Origin: Liolophura sinensis
Taxonomy: Eukaryota > Mollusca > Polyplacophora > Chitonida > Chitonidae
Direction of reading: 5' to 3'
NCBI RefSeq assembly: GCF_032854445.1
Contig: NC_088296.1
Location: 7,846,206 to 7,910,205, forward strand
Length of the DNA stretch: 64,000 nt
The notes under the pieces are model-generated. The model saw only the letters and a program-made list of their open reading frames with translations. It was not told the origin of the DNA and searched no databases. Shown piece by piece: positions 30,690 to 43,318 of this stretch (position 1 is its first letter; each line of letters begins with the position of its first letter). The translations under genes were made by a program, and so were the position numbers.

Positions 30690-31115
30690 ATACAGGGCGG
30701 AACAAACATCTGGACCCATTGGCAATTTACTATATATCAATTTACTTTTTACAATCAGTGGTCAAACTGACTTCCATCTTCCTCCAAACACTTTATTACT
30801 CGGGAGACGCATGGTCTTTGCACATTTCGAAGCATAGAGTTATTCCCTCTTATGGTTTCAATTTCTGTTCGGGTACTAAGCATTAAGACTATCTGCGACT
30901 GAACGCGAGCTGGCGCCGTCCTTTGCATACAAAAAAAGCTCTTCTACTCTTTCTTGAATTGTTAGTTTCTCTGCCATGAGTAACAATCTGAAAGATAATG
31001 AACTAAATAATAAAACTATTCATGACACTTAAATGTTCAAAATTAATTTAAGAATAAATGAAAACAATTTCTTTAGTAAACTGGCTATGGGTCCAGAACT
31101 TTGCCCCACCCTGTG
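30690..31115. repeat. MITE-like inverted-repeat element
   Basis: The left end 'acagggcggaacaaacatct' is matched in reverse complement by the right end near 31110 ('acagggtggggcaaagttct'), and both continue through 'ctggacccat', giving imperfect inverted repeats of about 40 bp. Unit 2 keeps only the left end (60694 onward); the right part is deleted there. No transposase frame inside. Confidence 0.45.
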
Positions 31116-32679
31116 TGTGGAGCACCATTTCACGCATGGGTGTTCTCGTGGCCAGTGTCGTGAAATACCGAAGTGGCTGGGCAGCTCCCTGACAGTACCT
31201 GGTATGGTAAGTCGGAGAATCCAAAAGAAAGTGCAAATATAAAAAATGCCAGCACATTTCTGTATTTTTCCAAATGAGGAAATAAAAATTTTTACAAAAC
31301 GCCCATCAAAAAATGGATGACCATATTGTATGATACTTCGTAATGACCCTCCAAAAATGCCCTTTGGATCAAAAGTGTTAATTTGTAGTTCAAACGAGGA
31401 CTGTGTCATTTAGCTTATTATATGATTATTGACGCTAAACATAAAACTATTTCCTGCGTGCTGTTTAATTTTGATTTTAGTTTACGATCGTCTTCATAAA
31501 CAAAACATCAACTTTAATTTGTGACCAGTGATGTTACATTGTGGCAAGTTGAAAATCCGCATTTTTGCCCAACTTTATTTTTTAGAATCCTACATATTAC
31601 AGTATTACAAATAAAGTCACTGGGAGGAACAATTGTTATACATTTGCTCACCTTATTGCTTTTTAACGGTCTGCCCAAGAATTTTACAGAATTTCACAAT
31701 TCTCCCAGCTCATTTTCTCATCTCTGCATATAATATAGAACTTAATATAGGCAGATATTTCAATGTGACTAGAGTAGGCTACGATTTTTCAATTCTCTGC
31801 TCTATACATCGCTAACACGGACATAGAATTACTTCAGTGCAATACACTTTTACTTTAGTACACCTTTATAATCACTCTTGCCACATACAACCGGAAAAGA
31901 GGGGCGAAAAAAAAAAAGAAGGGGCTTATAGGAATGTGTCACGAGCTGTCAGTCACAGTTATAGTCTGTTTAGCGTCTTGAGGTGCACAGTTTCTTGCAC
32001 TGTGAAGCCGATTCCCCGTCTTAGCATTCCAAGTCCTTTCACAAGTTACCAACAGTCTGTTCCACGTATGACGTAATGACTCCATATTGGTGGAACACAA
32101 GTGATCTGGCGTGAGATTGTATAAAGTGTGACATGACCGCGGTTACTTTATTACTTTTTCAAAACCATCCGTAGAATTGGTGGAACAGAAGTAACCTTAG
32201 TGGTTTAACGAATGGAGACATAATGCTCTTATCAAAGAATGTTTTATAACCCAGTGCTTACAAATTATCCTGTACCTTAGGTAGCAGAGCAGTGCACTTC
32301 ATCTGCTGGAGCCCTGAGAGGTTCTGGTGTGACTGACGTAGTTTACTCCTTCAACCATTACCCTGTGCCGTGACCAAACCGGTTCCAAGAAACGTGTCTT
32401 TGGGCCTGTGGGCGTAGGTGTGTCTTGAGAGAGAGGCAAGATTTAAGAAGGGAGGAGGGGGGGGGGGGGGGTGGGGGGGTAACAGGAGTGGCTTTCCACT
32501 GCTTATATTGGCAGTAGTTTGTGGGAATTTCCCTTTAGCTCATTTGTTAGAACGATGGAATTTTGCTGTTGAGGCCCGAGTTCGAACCCTGGTCTGACCC
32601 ACGTAACAAAACACTAAAACCATTGCAAAAATGCACCACCAGTAACCTCCATCAGCAGGGTTAATACTTGCTATCGGTT
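31116..32679 (+). other. Intergenic, partly colinear with unit 2
   Basis: From about 31610 it aligns with 60810 onward; unit 2 lacks about 30800-31605. A G run lies at 32456-32480. No gene recognised. Confidence 0.45.
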
Positions 32680-32692
32680 TCCTTATCACCTA

Positions 32693-33062
32693 GACCGGCC
32701 TGGATAGCACAGTTGGTAGAGTGTCCGCTTCGGGACCGGTAGATCCAAGATCAATCCTTGATCGAGTCACACCTAAGACTTTAAAAGAGGAAGTTGTAAC
32801 TTCCTCGCTTGGCGTTCAGCATGAAGGGGATAGTGCAACGACTGGTTGACCCGTATCAGTATAACGGCTCGGGCGGGGCAGCTTACTTGCCTTCGGTAAG
32901 TCGTCTCAATGAAGCAGCACTAAATAAAAGAGCGGTGGAAATCCGTCCTGCTACAAGGAGGCACGTTACACGTACATGCACCCTAATGATTCCTTCGTCG
33001 TCATATGACTGAAAAATTCTTGAGTACGACGTTAAACCCCAAGCACTCACTCACTCACTCAG
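32693..33062 (+). mobile_element. Full-length tRNA-derived SINE, second family
   Basis: A head with box A (TAGCACAGTTGG) and box B (GATCAATCC), a 3' body with 'cgtcgtcatatgactgaaaa', then 'acgttaaaccccaagcac' and an (ACTC)n tail. It is flanked by the 13-bp duplication 'tccttatcaccta' (32680-32692 and 33063-33075). Unit 2 has the single empty site at 61879-61891. Confidence 0.93.
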
Positions 33063-33075
33063 TCCTTATCACCTA

Positions 33076-33820
33076 TGCTTTACTGTATGCATAAAAGTGT
33101 AAAGAGGCGTACTTTTTCGACAGCCAATTGGCGTCGCTTTTCGCGTTCTTCCGCCATGGCATTTTCATCCAAGTATTAATCGTTCCTTATACATGTCTAT
33201 TTCCTTGTTTCGAAGCAAAGGCATGTGCGTTCAGATGTGGTTTATTCCTTGATTTACATGCTATAACAACAAAAAGAAGTGATATAAAGGTGATCGATGT
33301 GTTTTTATTTAATTCAACGGCAGCGGAAGGTCACTATACTGTTTTGCAAAACCGGTGAAATCAGAAGAGGGCGAACGGTCGATCTATGCCGCCGATGTTA
33401 TTGTGTTGCCACTAATTTCTATCAAGCCTATTATGCCTCAAAATGACCGTTTTGCCGGTAACCCTTAACACGTCGATGAGCAAGAGAGTTAATTTTTGGC
33501 GTGTTGTTTTGAACGCTTGCCAGTAGCAATAACTAAGTTGGAATCTGATTGGATCATGAATCATGCATATTAATGAAGAAAAGTCCAGAGCTTTGAAGAC
33601 TTTATTTGGCCTAATAAATCAAAGTAGATGACGTCGGACATCACGAGCTTGATTAAATGAAGACGCTAGACTCGTCGATGTGTTACAACACCCATTTGAA
33701 CCAACTGTGGAACCCACTTCTGGCCACTGCCCCACTTGTGATAGGCTGAAGCAATAATCCGTTAATTTTGAAAGAAAGTATGTTGTGTGAATGATGTTAG
33801 ATGATATTCCGTATTATAAA
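33076..33820 (+). other. Intergenic
   Basis: Colinear with 61892-62772, where a different SINE fragment interrupts unit 2. No gene recognised. Confidence 0.4.
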
Positions 33821-35695
33821 ACAAAGCTGTGTCATATTCAATATGACAGGTAAGCTAATAGCCCAATACAACGTTTATGTTGGATTAATAGAATATGTAT
33901 GCTATATTTAACAGAATCATCTACAGTAATGAAAAAATAATACGCATCTATAACCGAATAATATGCCTCTATAACCGAGTACATTCTAGCACCACAAGGA
34001 CAGCAGAAACAAAGCTGTGTCATATTCAACATGACAGGTAAGCTAATAGCCCAATACAACGTTTGTGTTTGGATTAATATAATATGTATGCTATATTTAA
34101 CAGAATCATCTACAGTAATGAGAAAATAATACGCATCTATAACCGAATAATATGCCTCTATAACAGGGTACATTCTAGCACCATTTAGACAGCAGAAACA
34201 AAGCTGTGTCATATTCAATATGACAGGTAAGCTAATAGCCAATACAACGTTTGTGTTGGATTAATAGAATATGTATGGTATATTTAACAGAATCATCTAC
34301 AGTAATGAGAAAATAATACGCATCTATAACCGAATAATATACCTCTATAACAGAGTACATTCTAACACCATTTGGACAGCAGAAACAAAGCTGTGTCATA
34401 TTCAATATGACAGGTAAGCTAATAGCCCAATACAACGTTTATGTGGATTAATAGATGACAGGTAAGCTAATAGCCCAATACAACGTTTATGTTGGATTAA
34501 TAGAATATGTATGCCATATTTAACAGAATCATCTACAGTAATGAGAAAATAATACGCATCTATAACCGAATATATACCTCTATAACAGAGTACATTCTAA
34601 CACCATTTGGACAGCAGAAACAAAGCTGTTGTTCATATTCAATATGACAGGTAAGCTAATAGCCCAATACAACGTTTATGTTGAATTAATAGAATGACAG
34701 GTAAGCTAATAGCCCAATACAACGTTTATGTTGGATTAATAGAATATGTATGCCATATTTAACAGAATCATCTACAGTAATGAGAAAATAATACGCATCT
34801 ATAACCGAATAATATACCTCTATAACAGAGTACATTCTAACACCATTTGGACAGCAGAAACAAAGCTGTGTCCATATTCAATATGACAGGTAAGCTAATA
34901 GCCCAATACAACGTTTATGTTGGATTAATAGAATGACAGGTAAGCTAATAGCCCAATACAACGTTATGTTGGATTAATAGAATATGTATGGTATATTTAA
35001 CAGAATCATCTACAGTAATGAGAAAATAATACGCATCTATAACCGAATAATATACCTCTATAACAGAGTACATTCTAACACCATTTGGACAGCAGAAACA
35101 AAGCTGTGTCATATTCAATATGACAGGTAAGCTAATAGCCCAATACAACATTTATGTTGAATTAATAGAATATGTATGCTATGTTTAACAGAATCATCTA
35201 CAGTAATGAGAAAATAATACGCATCTATAACCGAATAATATACCTCTATAACAGAGTACATTCTAACACCATTTGGACAGAAGAAACAAGCCGTGTCATA
35301 TTCAATATGACAGTAAGCTAATAGCCCAATACAACGTTTATGTTTGGTTAATAGAATATGTATGCTATATTTAACAGAATCACCTACAGTAATAAGAAAA
35401 TAATACGCATATATAACCGAATAATATACCTCTATAACAGAGTACATTCTAACACCATTTGGACAGCAGAAACAAAGCTGTGTCATATTCAATATGACAG
35501 GTAAGCTAATAGCCCAACACAACGTTTATGTTGGATTTAATAGAATATGTATGCTATGTTTAACAGAATCATCTACAGTAATGAGAAAATAATACGCATC
35601 TATAACCGAATAATATGCCTCTATAACAGAGTACATTCTAGCACCATTTGGACAGCAGAAACAAAGCTGTGTCATATTCAACATGGCAGGTAACC
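33821..35695. repeat. Tandem repeat, about 187-240 bp units, roughly nine copies
   Basis: Successive copies begin 'acaaagctgtgtcatattca' and contain the perfect inverted repeat gtcatattcaatatgac. Some units carry an extra internal duplication of 'gacaggtaagctaatagccc'. Unit 2 has about one unit (62773-62993), so the array expanded in unit 1 or collapsed in unit 2. Reading frames in it follow the repeat and are not genes. Confidence 0.92.
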
Positions 35696-37097
35696 TAATT
35701 GTCTAATACAATTTTTATGTTGAATTAATGCGTCTTTGGTGTTTTTGTCAGTTTTCAGCTCTAATAGTCAATGTTATAACCAGACCTTTTGCCTGCGTCT
35801 TCCCCTCCCCCATATCCATCCCTAAAATAATATTCTTAACTCAGAAGAAATTGCCAAATCACAAATACCTGTCTGTCGTCATGACAATCATAGATCAGCA
35901 GGTGACAGTTTGGGTGATATTGATATATGATGAAAAATGACGGCTTTGTGAGTCTTAGTACTAATATATATATAGCCTCGCCAATCTGTTATTGTAACTT
36001 GTGAATGGCGTATAGTATATATCAAGTTAACTTACATGATGTATTCAGTGAGGAGAGCATATGAATTGTCAAAAGGCGTATACGATTATGACTAGTATCA
36101 GCGGGTAGCCGCACAAGAACAGGTAGAAATAGTGAGGGTAGCAAGCAGGCGGCCTAAGTCTACTTCACCCTTGGTACCGCCAAACGGCAATACGCATCCA
36201 TTTCTTATGTGTCCTGAAGCGTCAAGATAATTCGTGTTAAAATGTCGTACAATATGATTGGGGATATCTTTTAATTGTTCGTTGCGTGTAGATTGTTTGC
36301 AGTTGTGAAATAAAATGTCAGTTCAAATTCTTTACCATTACAACAACAACAGAATACAACACGTGTACATTACTTACTCATTTTTTACAGTGGTGTTTAC
36401 GCCGGACTGAAGTATATTTCACTTTCACGACATGTTAGCAAGATTAAAATATATCGACACATAAATCCAGAAGAAAACAAAGGGATCAACTTCAGACAAA
36501 GGATGTAGATGCAACACCAGTAACTGATAGAATGGACGATTTTAAATGTCTGATGGGTACTTCTGCAGCACGACAACATTGTTGTTGCGAATGACTGATA
36601 CATGTAGTTGCCTAAAGAGATGAGTATGTGTTGAGGTGGGTTGGGGTGGGGTGGGGAAGGGCTTCTTGTTATTGCACTTTCCCGACCCAAAAGATCGATG
36701 CGCGTCTCCACACGGAGGTATTTTTTTCTGCATTTGTCCTAAATTATATAGTAAACAATATATTATCTTTTTGATGCAAAGCTAGATATTATTCATATTC
36801 TAAGTTGAGTGTTAACAAGATATTTAAAAGATGTCTACATGTACGTAACAGACTAAAATAGCAAAATTTTTACCATGTCCCAACATGTTGTGGTCTGTTT
36901 CTTCTATCAAGTATTTATTATGAATAATTCACAAGATATCTATACACGTACACATCCGTGTTTGGCGGAAACAGCCGAAGATACACGAAGTGTCTGCGCT
37001 TTGTGTTTAAACGAGGCTGTGCGTGATTCTACACAAAGACGATTTAGGTCATGCATGCATTAAGCGAAGACACTATTACAACAGAGGACATCGAATC
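35696..37097 (+). other. Intergenic with an old SINE tail
   Basis: A diverged SINE tail in reverse orientation lies at about 36385-36430. A G-rich tract at about 36634-36662 is also present, expanded, at the right end of the window. Similarity to unit 2 can be followed to about 36680. Confidence 0.5.
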
Positions 37098-37643
<546 letters not shown>

Positions 37644-37704
37644 TCCATCTATGCCTCTGTGCAACTGTCGTGAACCTTGCCAGTTTCAGTCTTCTCAAGA
37701 ATAG

Positions 37705-37747
37705 ATGTCGGTTTGCGGTGTTATGTTGTCCCTTCTGGTTCTCCTAG
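37705..37747 (+). CDS. Gene C exon 1, signal peptide
   Basis: ATG opens a hydrophobic peptide (MSVCGVMLSLLVLL) that meets the donor 'gtgagt' after 43 nt, leaving phase 1. Length and phase equal those of the signal exons at 7188 and 50183. The next recognisable exon of this paralogue is the tail at 39001, so the extracellular and transmembrane exons are missing or lie in the assembly gap. Confidence 0.55.
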
Positions 37748-38514
37748 GTGAGTTCTGTTGGCGTGATTACGAGGTTATGAACAGATAAATTTGACATATA
37801 CATCTACATGTAGACCATTCAGTGATCTGTTTAGATGAAGATAAAGTCATAACTCGATGAAGCCATTAATGGTGTGCAATGGCAGGCTCTTGATTCGTAC
37901 TTATCAAGCAGCTTAACACTTTGCAACGTGCTTAAAACTGCATTGTGGTTAGTATACATCGTTCTGGCTTAAGAAATCATTGTACAAGTTTTAGACTTCA
38001 TTTAGCAAATTAATTTAACTGTTATGTAGTCTTGGAGGTCACTTTCATCACGAATACTTAGTCTTAAGTAGCCACTGGATAAGTGCACTTTGTATCTCTT
38101 CAATATTCGTCATGATAGGCAAGTGCGTCGTTAGCCAAGTGGACATCATGAAAGAGACGCAGTACGGCGTAAGACACCAATCGAATAATATACAAATGAA
38201 AGCGACCCCAAGACAACAAAAATTACAGATAGTGTTAAATTGACTAAAACTATAAAATACGTTGGGAATTGCCTTGCGATTATTGACCTGAAACTTCCTC
38301 TTAAGTTAACGGCTGGTACACGAATGTCTGTCATATGATGACTAATTTTTGTATGTAATGCTCTTAGTGTGCATGGCTTTGTCTGCTGAAATTAAGTCTG
38401 GTTTTACTTTGTTTTGCGATCGATAATTTACTTGTAAATTGCAATTAAAGCCCGAGAAAAAAGTTTAGTCATGTTAAAAGGCAACGTAACCGCAACCCAT
38501 TTTAAGGTTCTATA
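37748..38514 (+). other. Probable intron of gene C
   Basis: Contains a short SINE tail at about 38160-38200 ('cagtacggcgtaagacacca'). No exon recognised. Confidence 0.45.
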
Positions 38515-38765
38515 TTTGATTGGTGTTTTAACACCGTACTCAAAAGTATTTCACTTACATGACGGTGGCCAACATTATGGTGGGTGGAAACCGGGCACAG
38601 CCAGGGCAAAACTCACAACCGTCCGCAGGTTGCCGTCAGACCTTTACACTTACGTTCAGAGAGGAGCCAGCATGAGCTGAACTTACACCGACCGCATTGA
38701 TGAGAGGCTCCTGTTTCATTATGCTGCGCTAGCACGCTAATCAACTAAGCCAAAGTGACCCCCGA
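38515..38765 (-). repeat. SINE, minus strand, near full length
   Basis: On the minus strand it runs from a degraded tRNA head ('tttggcttagttgattagcg') through the box-B region and body to the tail 'ggtgttaaaacaccaatca'. Same family as 23337-23599. Confidence 0.85.
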
Positions 38766-38800
38766 ACGTATGTAGATTTATTCACAACTCAGTCAGCTAT

Positions 38801-39000
38801 NNNNNNNNNNNNNNNNNNNNNNNNNNNNNNNNNNNNNNNNNNNNNNNNNNNNNNNNNNNNNNNNNNNNNNNNNNNNNNNNNNNNNNNNNNNNNNNNNNNN
38901 NNNNNNNNNNNNNNNNNNNNNNNNNNNNNNNNNNNNNNNNNNNNNNNNNNNNNNNNNNNNNNNNNNNNNNNNNNNNNNNNNNNNNNNNNNNNNNNNNNNN
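38801..39000. other. Assembly gap (200 N)
   Basis: Exactly 200 N, a conventional size for a gap of unknown length. Exons of gene C may be missing here. Confidence 0.99.
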
Positions 39001-39504
39001 GGCACTTGTTCTAATCCAGATCCCATCAGAGACCGGCGCAACTGACCTGGGAAGTACTCCTGATGACGTCACAAACAGGACGATTTTGGAAGGGCACGCA
39101 CCAGTCGCTACCTTAATTTGCGCGTTGTTGGTGACAGAATAGATGTGTTACATATTGGTCTAGAATCAGCTTCTAGCACTGATGAAGCTGATAATGCTGC
39201 CTTATACGACAGCGTTATTGTAAATACACCACAACATCGCAATGTGACAATCGACAGGAACGACGATGCTAATAACCACAGTCGGGCAACATCGCATAGC
39301 AATGGACTGAGTGTCAGCCCAGGGTTGGGAGCTGAACAGAGACCGGAATTGCCACAGACGGACCAAGGACCAGAGTCTGGCACTCACGTCCTTACACGTG
39401 ACAGACTTCCCTTGTACAAAAACCTCACCGACGGAACTGGCATCTACAGTCTCCCCAATATACCTGATATGTCGGAGGCAATCCTTTATACTACCCTAAC
39501 ATAA
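39001..39504 (+). CDS. Gene C, cytoplasmic tail with several tyrosine motifs (5' part lost in gap)
   Basis: Paralogous to the tails at 3774 and 46656, but it keeps the full C-terminus. From about 39103 to the TAA at 39502-39504 the frame is open and contains ALYDSVI, PLYKNL, GIYSLP and AILYTTL. The last fits the ITIM consensus. Before 39103 two single-base differences from the paralogues disturb the frame, so either the exon is damaged or the bases next to the gap are poor. The late segment (from about residue 65 of the open part) is what the minisatellite removed from gene A. Confidence 0.5.
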
Positions 39505-40859
39505 GAGTATGATGTACACAACGTTGATTAGTATCCAGTCTTAGAAAATCGCGATTGTGAGATAAAGTGAACTCATACGAACCCAAATACATATGTTTAC
39601 ATGCGGTCTAGTGATTTAAGAAACTGGCACCCGGAATGTTCTGGTTAGATGAGTCTTTAAGATGTTGGATCACTTTCTAGATTCCTCGATTTGTCTCCTT
39701 TGTGTTGCCCTGGGGACAATAAGGGCTACACAACATTTGCATGGCGTTTGGCGCACTCTTACCATTGCTGATGACCACTTTTCACTTAGCAACATGGCGG
39801 GAGTTCCCCAAAACTGCCTTAAATGTGAAGTATATTTATCACATATAATAAAAGAATTACAGCATAGAGAGAAAACCCAAAGCACCTACGACAGTGTGAT
39901 AGCTGGCAAATGGTCACCTGTGAGCGGTGAAATACGGCGCTTTTACCTCGGTTAATGTGTTATCCTAAATGTTTACTTAAAAGCTGAAATAGGGGCATAT
40001 GATGCGCCTCCATGCCAGGGAGGCTGACCAGAATAAGGTCAAAACAAAATAATAAAGAAAAGTCCTTATACCTCACTAATGTAGAGTTACTTAAGATGAT
40101 GTGTTGTCATCACATTTAACATACAATATCACCATAACTATGTTGCTGCTATTTACTTAGAAAAGTTGTGTATGTTTGTTTTGCATGGAGCTCATGGTCG
40201 CTTTAATCCTTTTAGGGATAAAATTACGGGTTGGGGGGTGGGGGGGGGGAGGTTGATTTGTAATTTGTAATGGTGCTTTCGCCTCAATTGGCAACGTACA
40301 CCAAACAGCGCTTGGAGTTTACCTTCAATTCAAATAAAATTTCATTTCATAAAAAATTGTCTGTAGTTCAATAGATTAAGTGGCCATAAGTATTTATATC
40401 ATTTTCTAAGAGCAGCTAGAATCTATGGCATCGAGTTAGGAATTTCCCAACAGCCTGAAATACTGTATTTTTATTTTTCATAGAGCCCAACACTGTTACT
40501 TCATTAAACTGACGGGTGTCCAGGGGGCGTTATTCTGCGCACAAAAAATGTTGGGGGTACGTGTGACGTAGAAAACAAAAATGAAGATGGGGGATCATGT
40601 CCTCGAAAAAACACTCCTCGCAAAGCCCTGTGTAGTGAGACCGAATCTGAATAAGTATAAGTTGGTAGATGACCAGATAGCAGTCGATATAATGGTGTTT
40701 CGTCTTTAAGACAATTGGGCGATAGGTCATAGCATAAAATGACGGATGGGTTACGATCATGGAGAAACATCTCTGTGACTTAATTATCCCATTCGTTTAA
40801 ACATACATCCATGAACTTCTGCTTTATTTAACTGATTACCTCTTTCAACGATATGGGGA
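39505..40859 (+). other. Intergenic
   Basis: No convincing gene. A G-rich run lies at 40229-40252. Confidence 0.45.
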
Positions 40860-40960
40860 CAGCGAGGATTAAATCAGGTTACAGAAGAGCTCTTTTAGCC
40901 AACTCATCAGCCAGCTCATTGCCAAATATACGTTACATGGTACAAATATGCGCCAGCCTC
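40860..40960 (-). pseudogene. Possible RNase H remnant of a retroelement
   Basis: The minus strand reads FGNELADELAKRALL followed by a stop. This resembles the conserved end of retroelement RNase H domains (GNE-x-ADELAK). Nothing else of the domain was recognised, so it is a short relic at best. Confidence 0.4.
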
Positions 40961-41722
40961 TAGTTAAACGACAGTTATTACAATATACAATATACGATGT
41001 GTAATATGACGAGGGTGTTTTCTCAGAAAAACAATTGGCATTAGCGTTATGTTGGAGAGCTGCCTCACTCGTATCTTTGAGGAAAACAGGGCCCGTCCAC
41101 TGTTTGATGGATAGCGGATACGGTTTTTGCAATTGCACAAATGTGCATATAATGGAGTGTATCCTACAAGAGGCAAATAAAAACTAAAGGCATCGTACAC
41201 CTCGTCTAATTATGAAAGGCCTGTTACTTTTATGATGTTTTTGGTTATTTCTGGAACGATAAGCCAAGAGGGCAATCACGGTTGCCTCGCAAGTCGACCT
41301 TGTTCCAATATAAACTTGTACCCTGTCCAAGTCATACATGCAGCAATGGTAATTGGTACTCTTGTCAAGTCATACATGTAGCCATGGTAACTAGTATCCG
41401 GGCCAAGTCATACATATATCCATGTTACCTCGCACCATGGTTATGTGGTACACGTACCCATGTTAAGTCGTTACATGTTACAAATATGAGCAGGCCTCCA
41501 GTCAAACGACATGTACTACGATATACAGTATACGATGTGTAATATTACGAGGGGTGTTTTCTCTGAAAAGCAATTGCCATTGGCGTCCTATTGAAGCGTT
41601 GCCTCACTCGTACCTTGAAGAAAACAGAGCCCGTCCGCTGTTATATGCATGGCTGACAGGTCTTTTTATAATGGAGTGCATCACCCAAAAGACAAATAAA
41701 ACATATAAGCATCGTACAAATC
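40936..41722. repeat. Direct duplication of about 240 bp
   Basis: About 40936-41200 and 41480-41722 are similar ('tacgatgtgtaatatgacga' and 'tacgatgtgtaatattacga', then related flanks). The interval between them holds minisatellite units, so array turnover probably made the duplicate. Confidence 0.75.
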
Positions 41723-42020
41723 GTCCAAAGCATACATGTAGCAATGTTAACTCGTACCCTGACCAATTTATACATATACCCTCGTTAACTCGTACCCTGA
41801 CCAAGTCATATATGTACCCCTATTAACTGCTACCCTGAACAAGTCATACATCCACCGATGTTAGCTCGTAACCTGGCAAAGTTGTTTATGTATCCGTGTT
41901 AACTCGTACCCTGACCAAGTCATACATGTACCCATGTTCAGTGGTACCTTCACCAAGTCTTACATGTACCCAGGTTAACATGTAACCTGACAAAGTCGGA
42001 CATGTACCCATGTTATATAG
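41320..42020 (+). repeat. Minisatellite, 38-bp family, third location
   Basis: The same 'catgtacccatgttaactcg' family as next to gene A, interrupted by the second copy of the 240-bp duplicate. It follows the tail of gene C, as the other arrays follow the tails of gene A. Confidence 0.85.
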
Positions 42021-42725
42021 ACATCTTTGCTCAATCAATCACCCATTGTAGCCTGTAACATAAGACTTGATCAATTTATTAGACGCACACTTTTGGGTTC
42101 TGCGACAGCGTGTAATGTTAACTCGCCAGCAGATAGTCAGTGTGTCGTGTAGCCTTTACTGTAATGACGAGCGGGTTGAACTTGTCAAATTCAGTCAGTA
42201 AACATGTGAGTAAAATAATAAAGAACAGACCAAAACGCACGCAAAAACACAAGGACGCTTTGCTGGCCCTCACGACTAAAATGCTCTGAGCATGCCATTC
42301 ATGTCAAACTTGGCAGCTGTGGATTCACAAACATCTGTAAATGATGTTTTGTAACTGTTTCAGTAAATGGCATTGTTTTATAGGACTACACCCCTGTTAA
42401 AGTCGTTTTTGAAAAATTGTGTAAAATGTTAAGTGAAAATTAGTCGAAAGTAGTTAAATATAGCATAAACTCTTTCCTTGATAATTTGTACCTTCAGACC
42501 AAATTAGCCTTTGTGTAAATCCGACATTACACTTTCTTAATCACATTTAAACCAAGCAGCAGGGTTTAATATCATTTGAGGTCATAGCAGAAGGGTCCTT
42601 TTCATGTTCCGTGCTTAATGCATCTATTAAACATGCTCCCTCCAACGGCTATTTCCGGGGTTACCTATGGTCAGTGAAATACAAATCTGATTTTTAGGAA
42701 ATACATGAGACGTGACATGAAACTC
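42021..42725 (+). other. Intergenic, partly similar to intron 1 of gene B
   Basis: The start (42021-42080) resembles 7296-7350 ('agacatctttgctcaatcaa'). Other parts (about 42470-42700) resemble 8220-8540. This suggests an older partial duplicate of the gene B upstream and intron region. No exon was seen. Confidence 0.4.
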
Positions 42726-42767
42726 AGGTCGGTTTGACCTGAGATCAAACTCAGGTCGGTGTGACCT
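42726..42767. promoter_or_regulatory. Two ERE-like palindromes
   Basis: AGGTCGGTTTGACCT (42726-42740) and AGGTCGGTGTGACCT (42753-42767) each match the inverted AGGTCA-n3-TGACCT nuclear-receptor site with one mismatch, in the same half-site. The first also sits in a hairpin CTCAGGTC / GACCTGAG. They lie just before the start of recognisable unit 2. Function is a guess. Confidence 0.3.
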
Positions 42768-43083
42768 CGGGTCGGTTTTTAACAAAGATTTTAAAGATGG
42801 TACTTGTTTCTGCCTTTCTAGCTAGAGAATATGTAGCAAAGATACGGGACTGGTCGACCCGACGTGAGTACAATGTCATCGGGCGCAGTGTCTTTTCTTG
42901 TGTCGCATGATACCTCAGTGGCGGCAAGCACTTCAGAAACGAGCATTTGTCACAGGAAAACACAGTATGTGTACACACACCTAGGTAAGTGTGACCTACA
43001 AATTTTATGTCTGTCCTTCAGGTAAATACAGCTCCTCTTTCTTAAAACATAAAATTTCCAGAGTATATACCCTACACAAAGAA

Positions 43084-43100
43084 TTGATTGATTGATTGAT

Positions 43101-43144
<44 letters not shown>

Positions 43145-43318
43145 TTTTTATATTGGTGTTTTATGCCGTACTCAACAATATTTGACTGATACGACGGCGG
43201 AGAGCATTATGGTGGGAGAAAACTGGGCAGAGCCAGGCGGACACCCACGACCATCCACGACCGTCCGCAGGTTGGATGGCCGTGCTAGCGTGCTAACCAA
43301 ATGAGCCATTGAGGCCCC
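43084..43318 (-). repeat. SINE, minus strand (unit 2 copy)
   Basis: Counterpart of 151-470 with a shorter (TTTA)n tail. Confidence 0.8.

Noticed and set aside
30420-30740. Minus-strand 106-codon frame present in both units
   Set aside because: Nearly all base differences between the units change the residue and no start or splice context exists; it overlaps the MITE-like end.
33838-35522. Several similar minus-strand frames with hydrophobic peptides
   Set aside because: They repeat with the tandem unit, break with each small indel and have no splice or start context; the array is non-coding.
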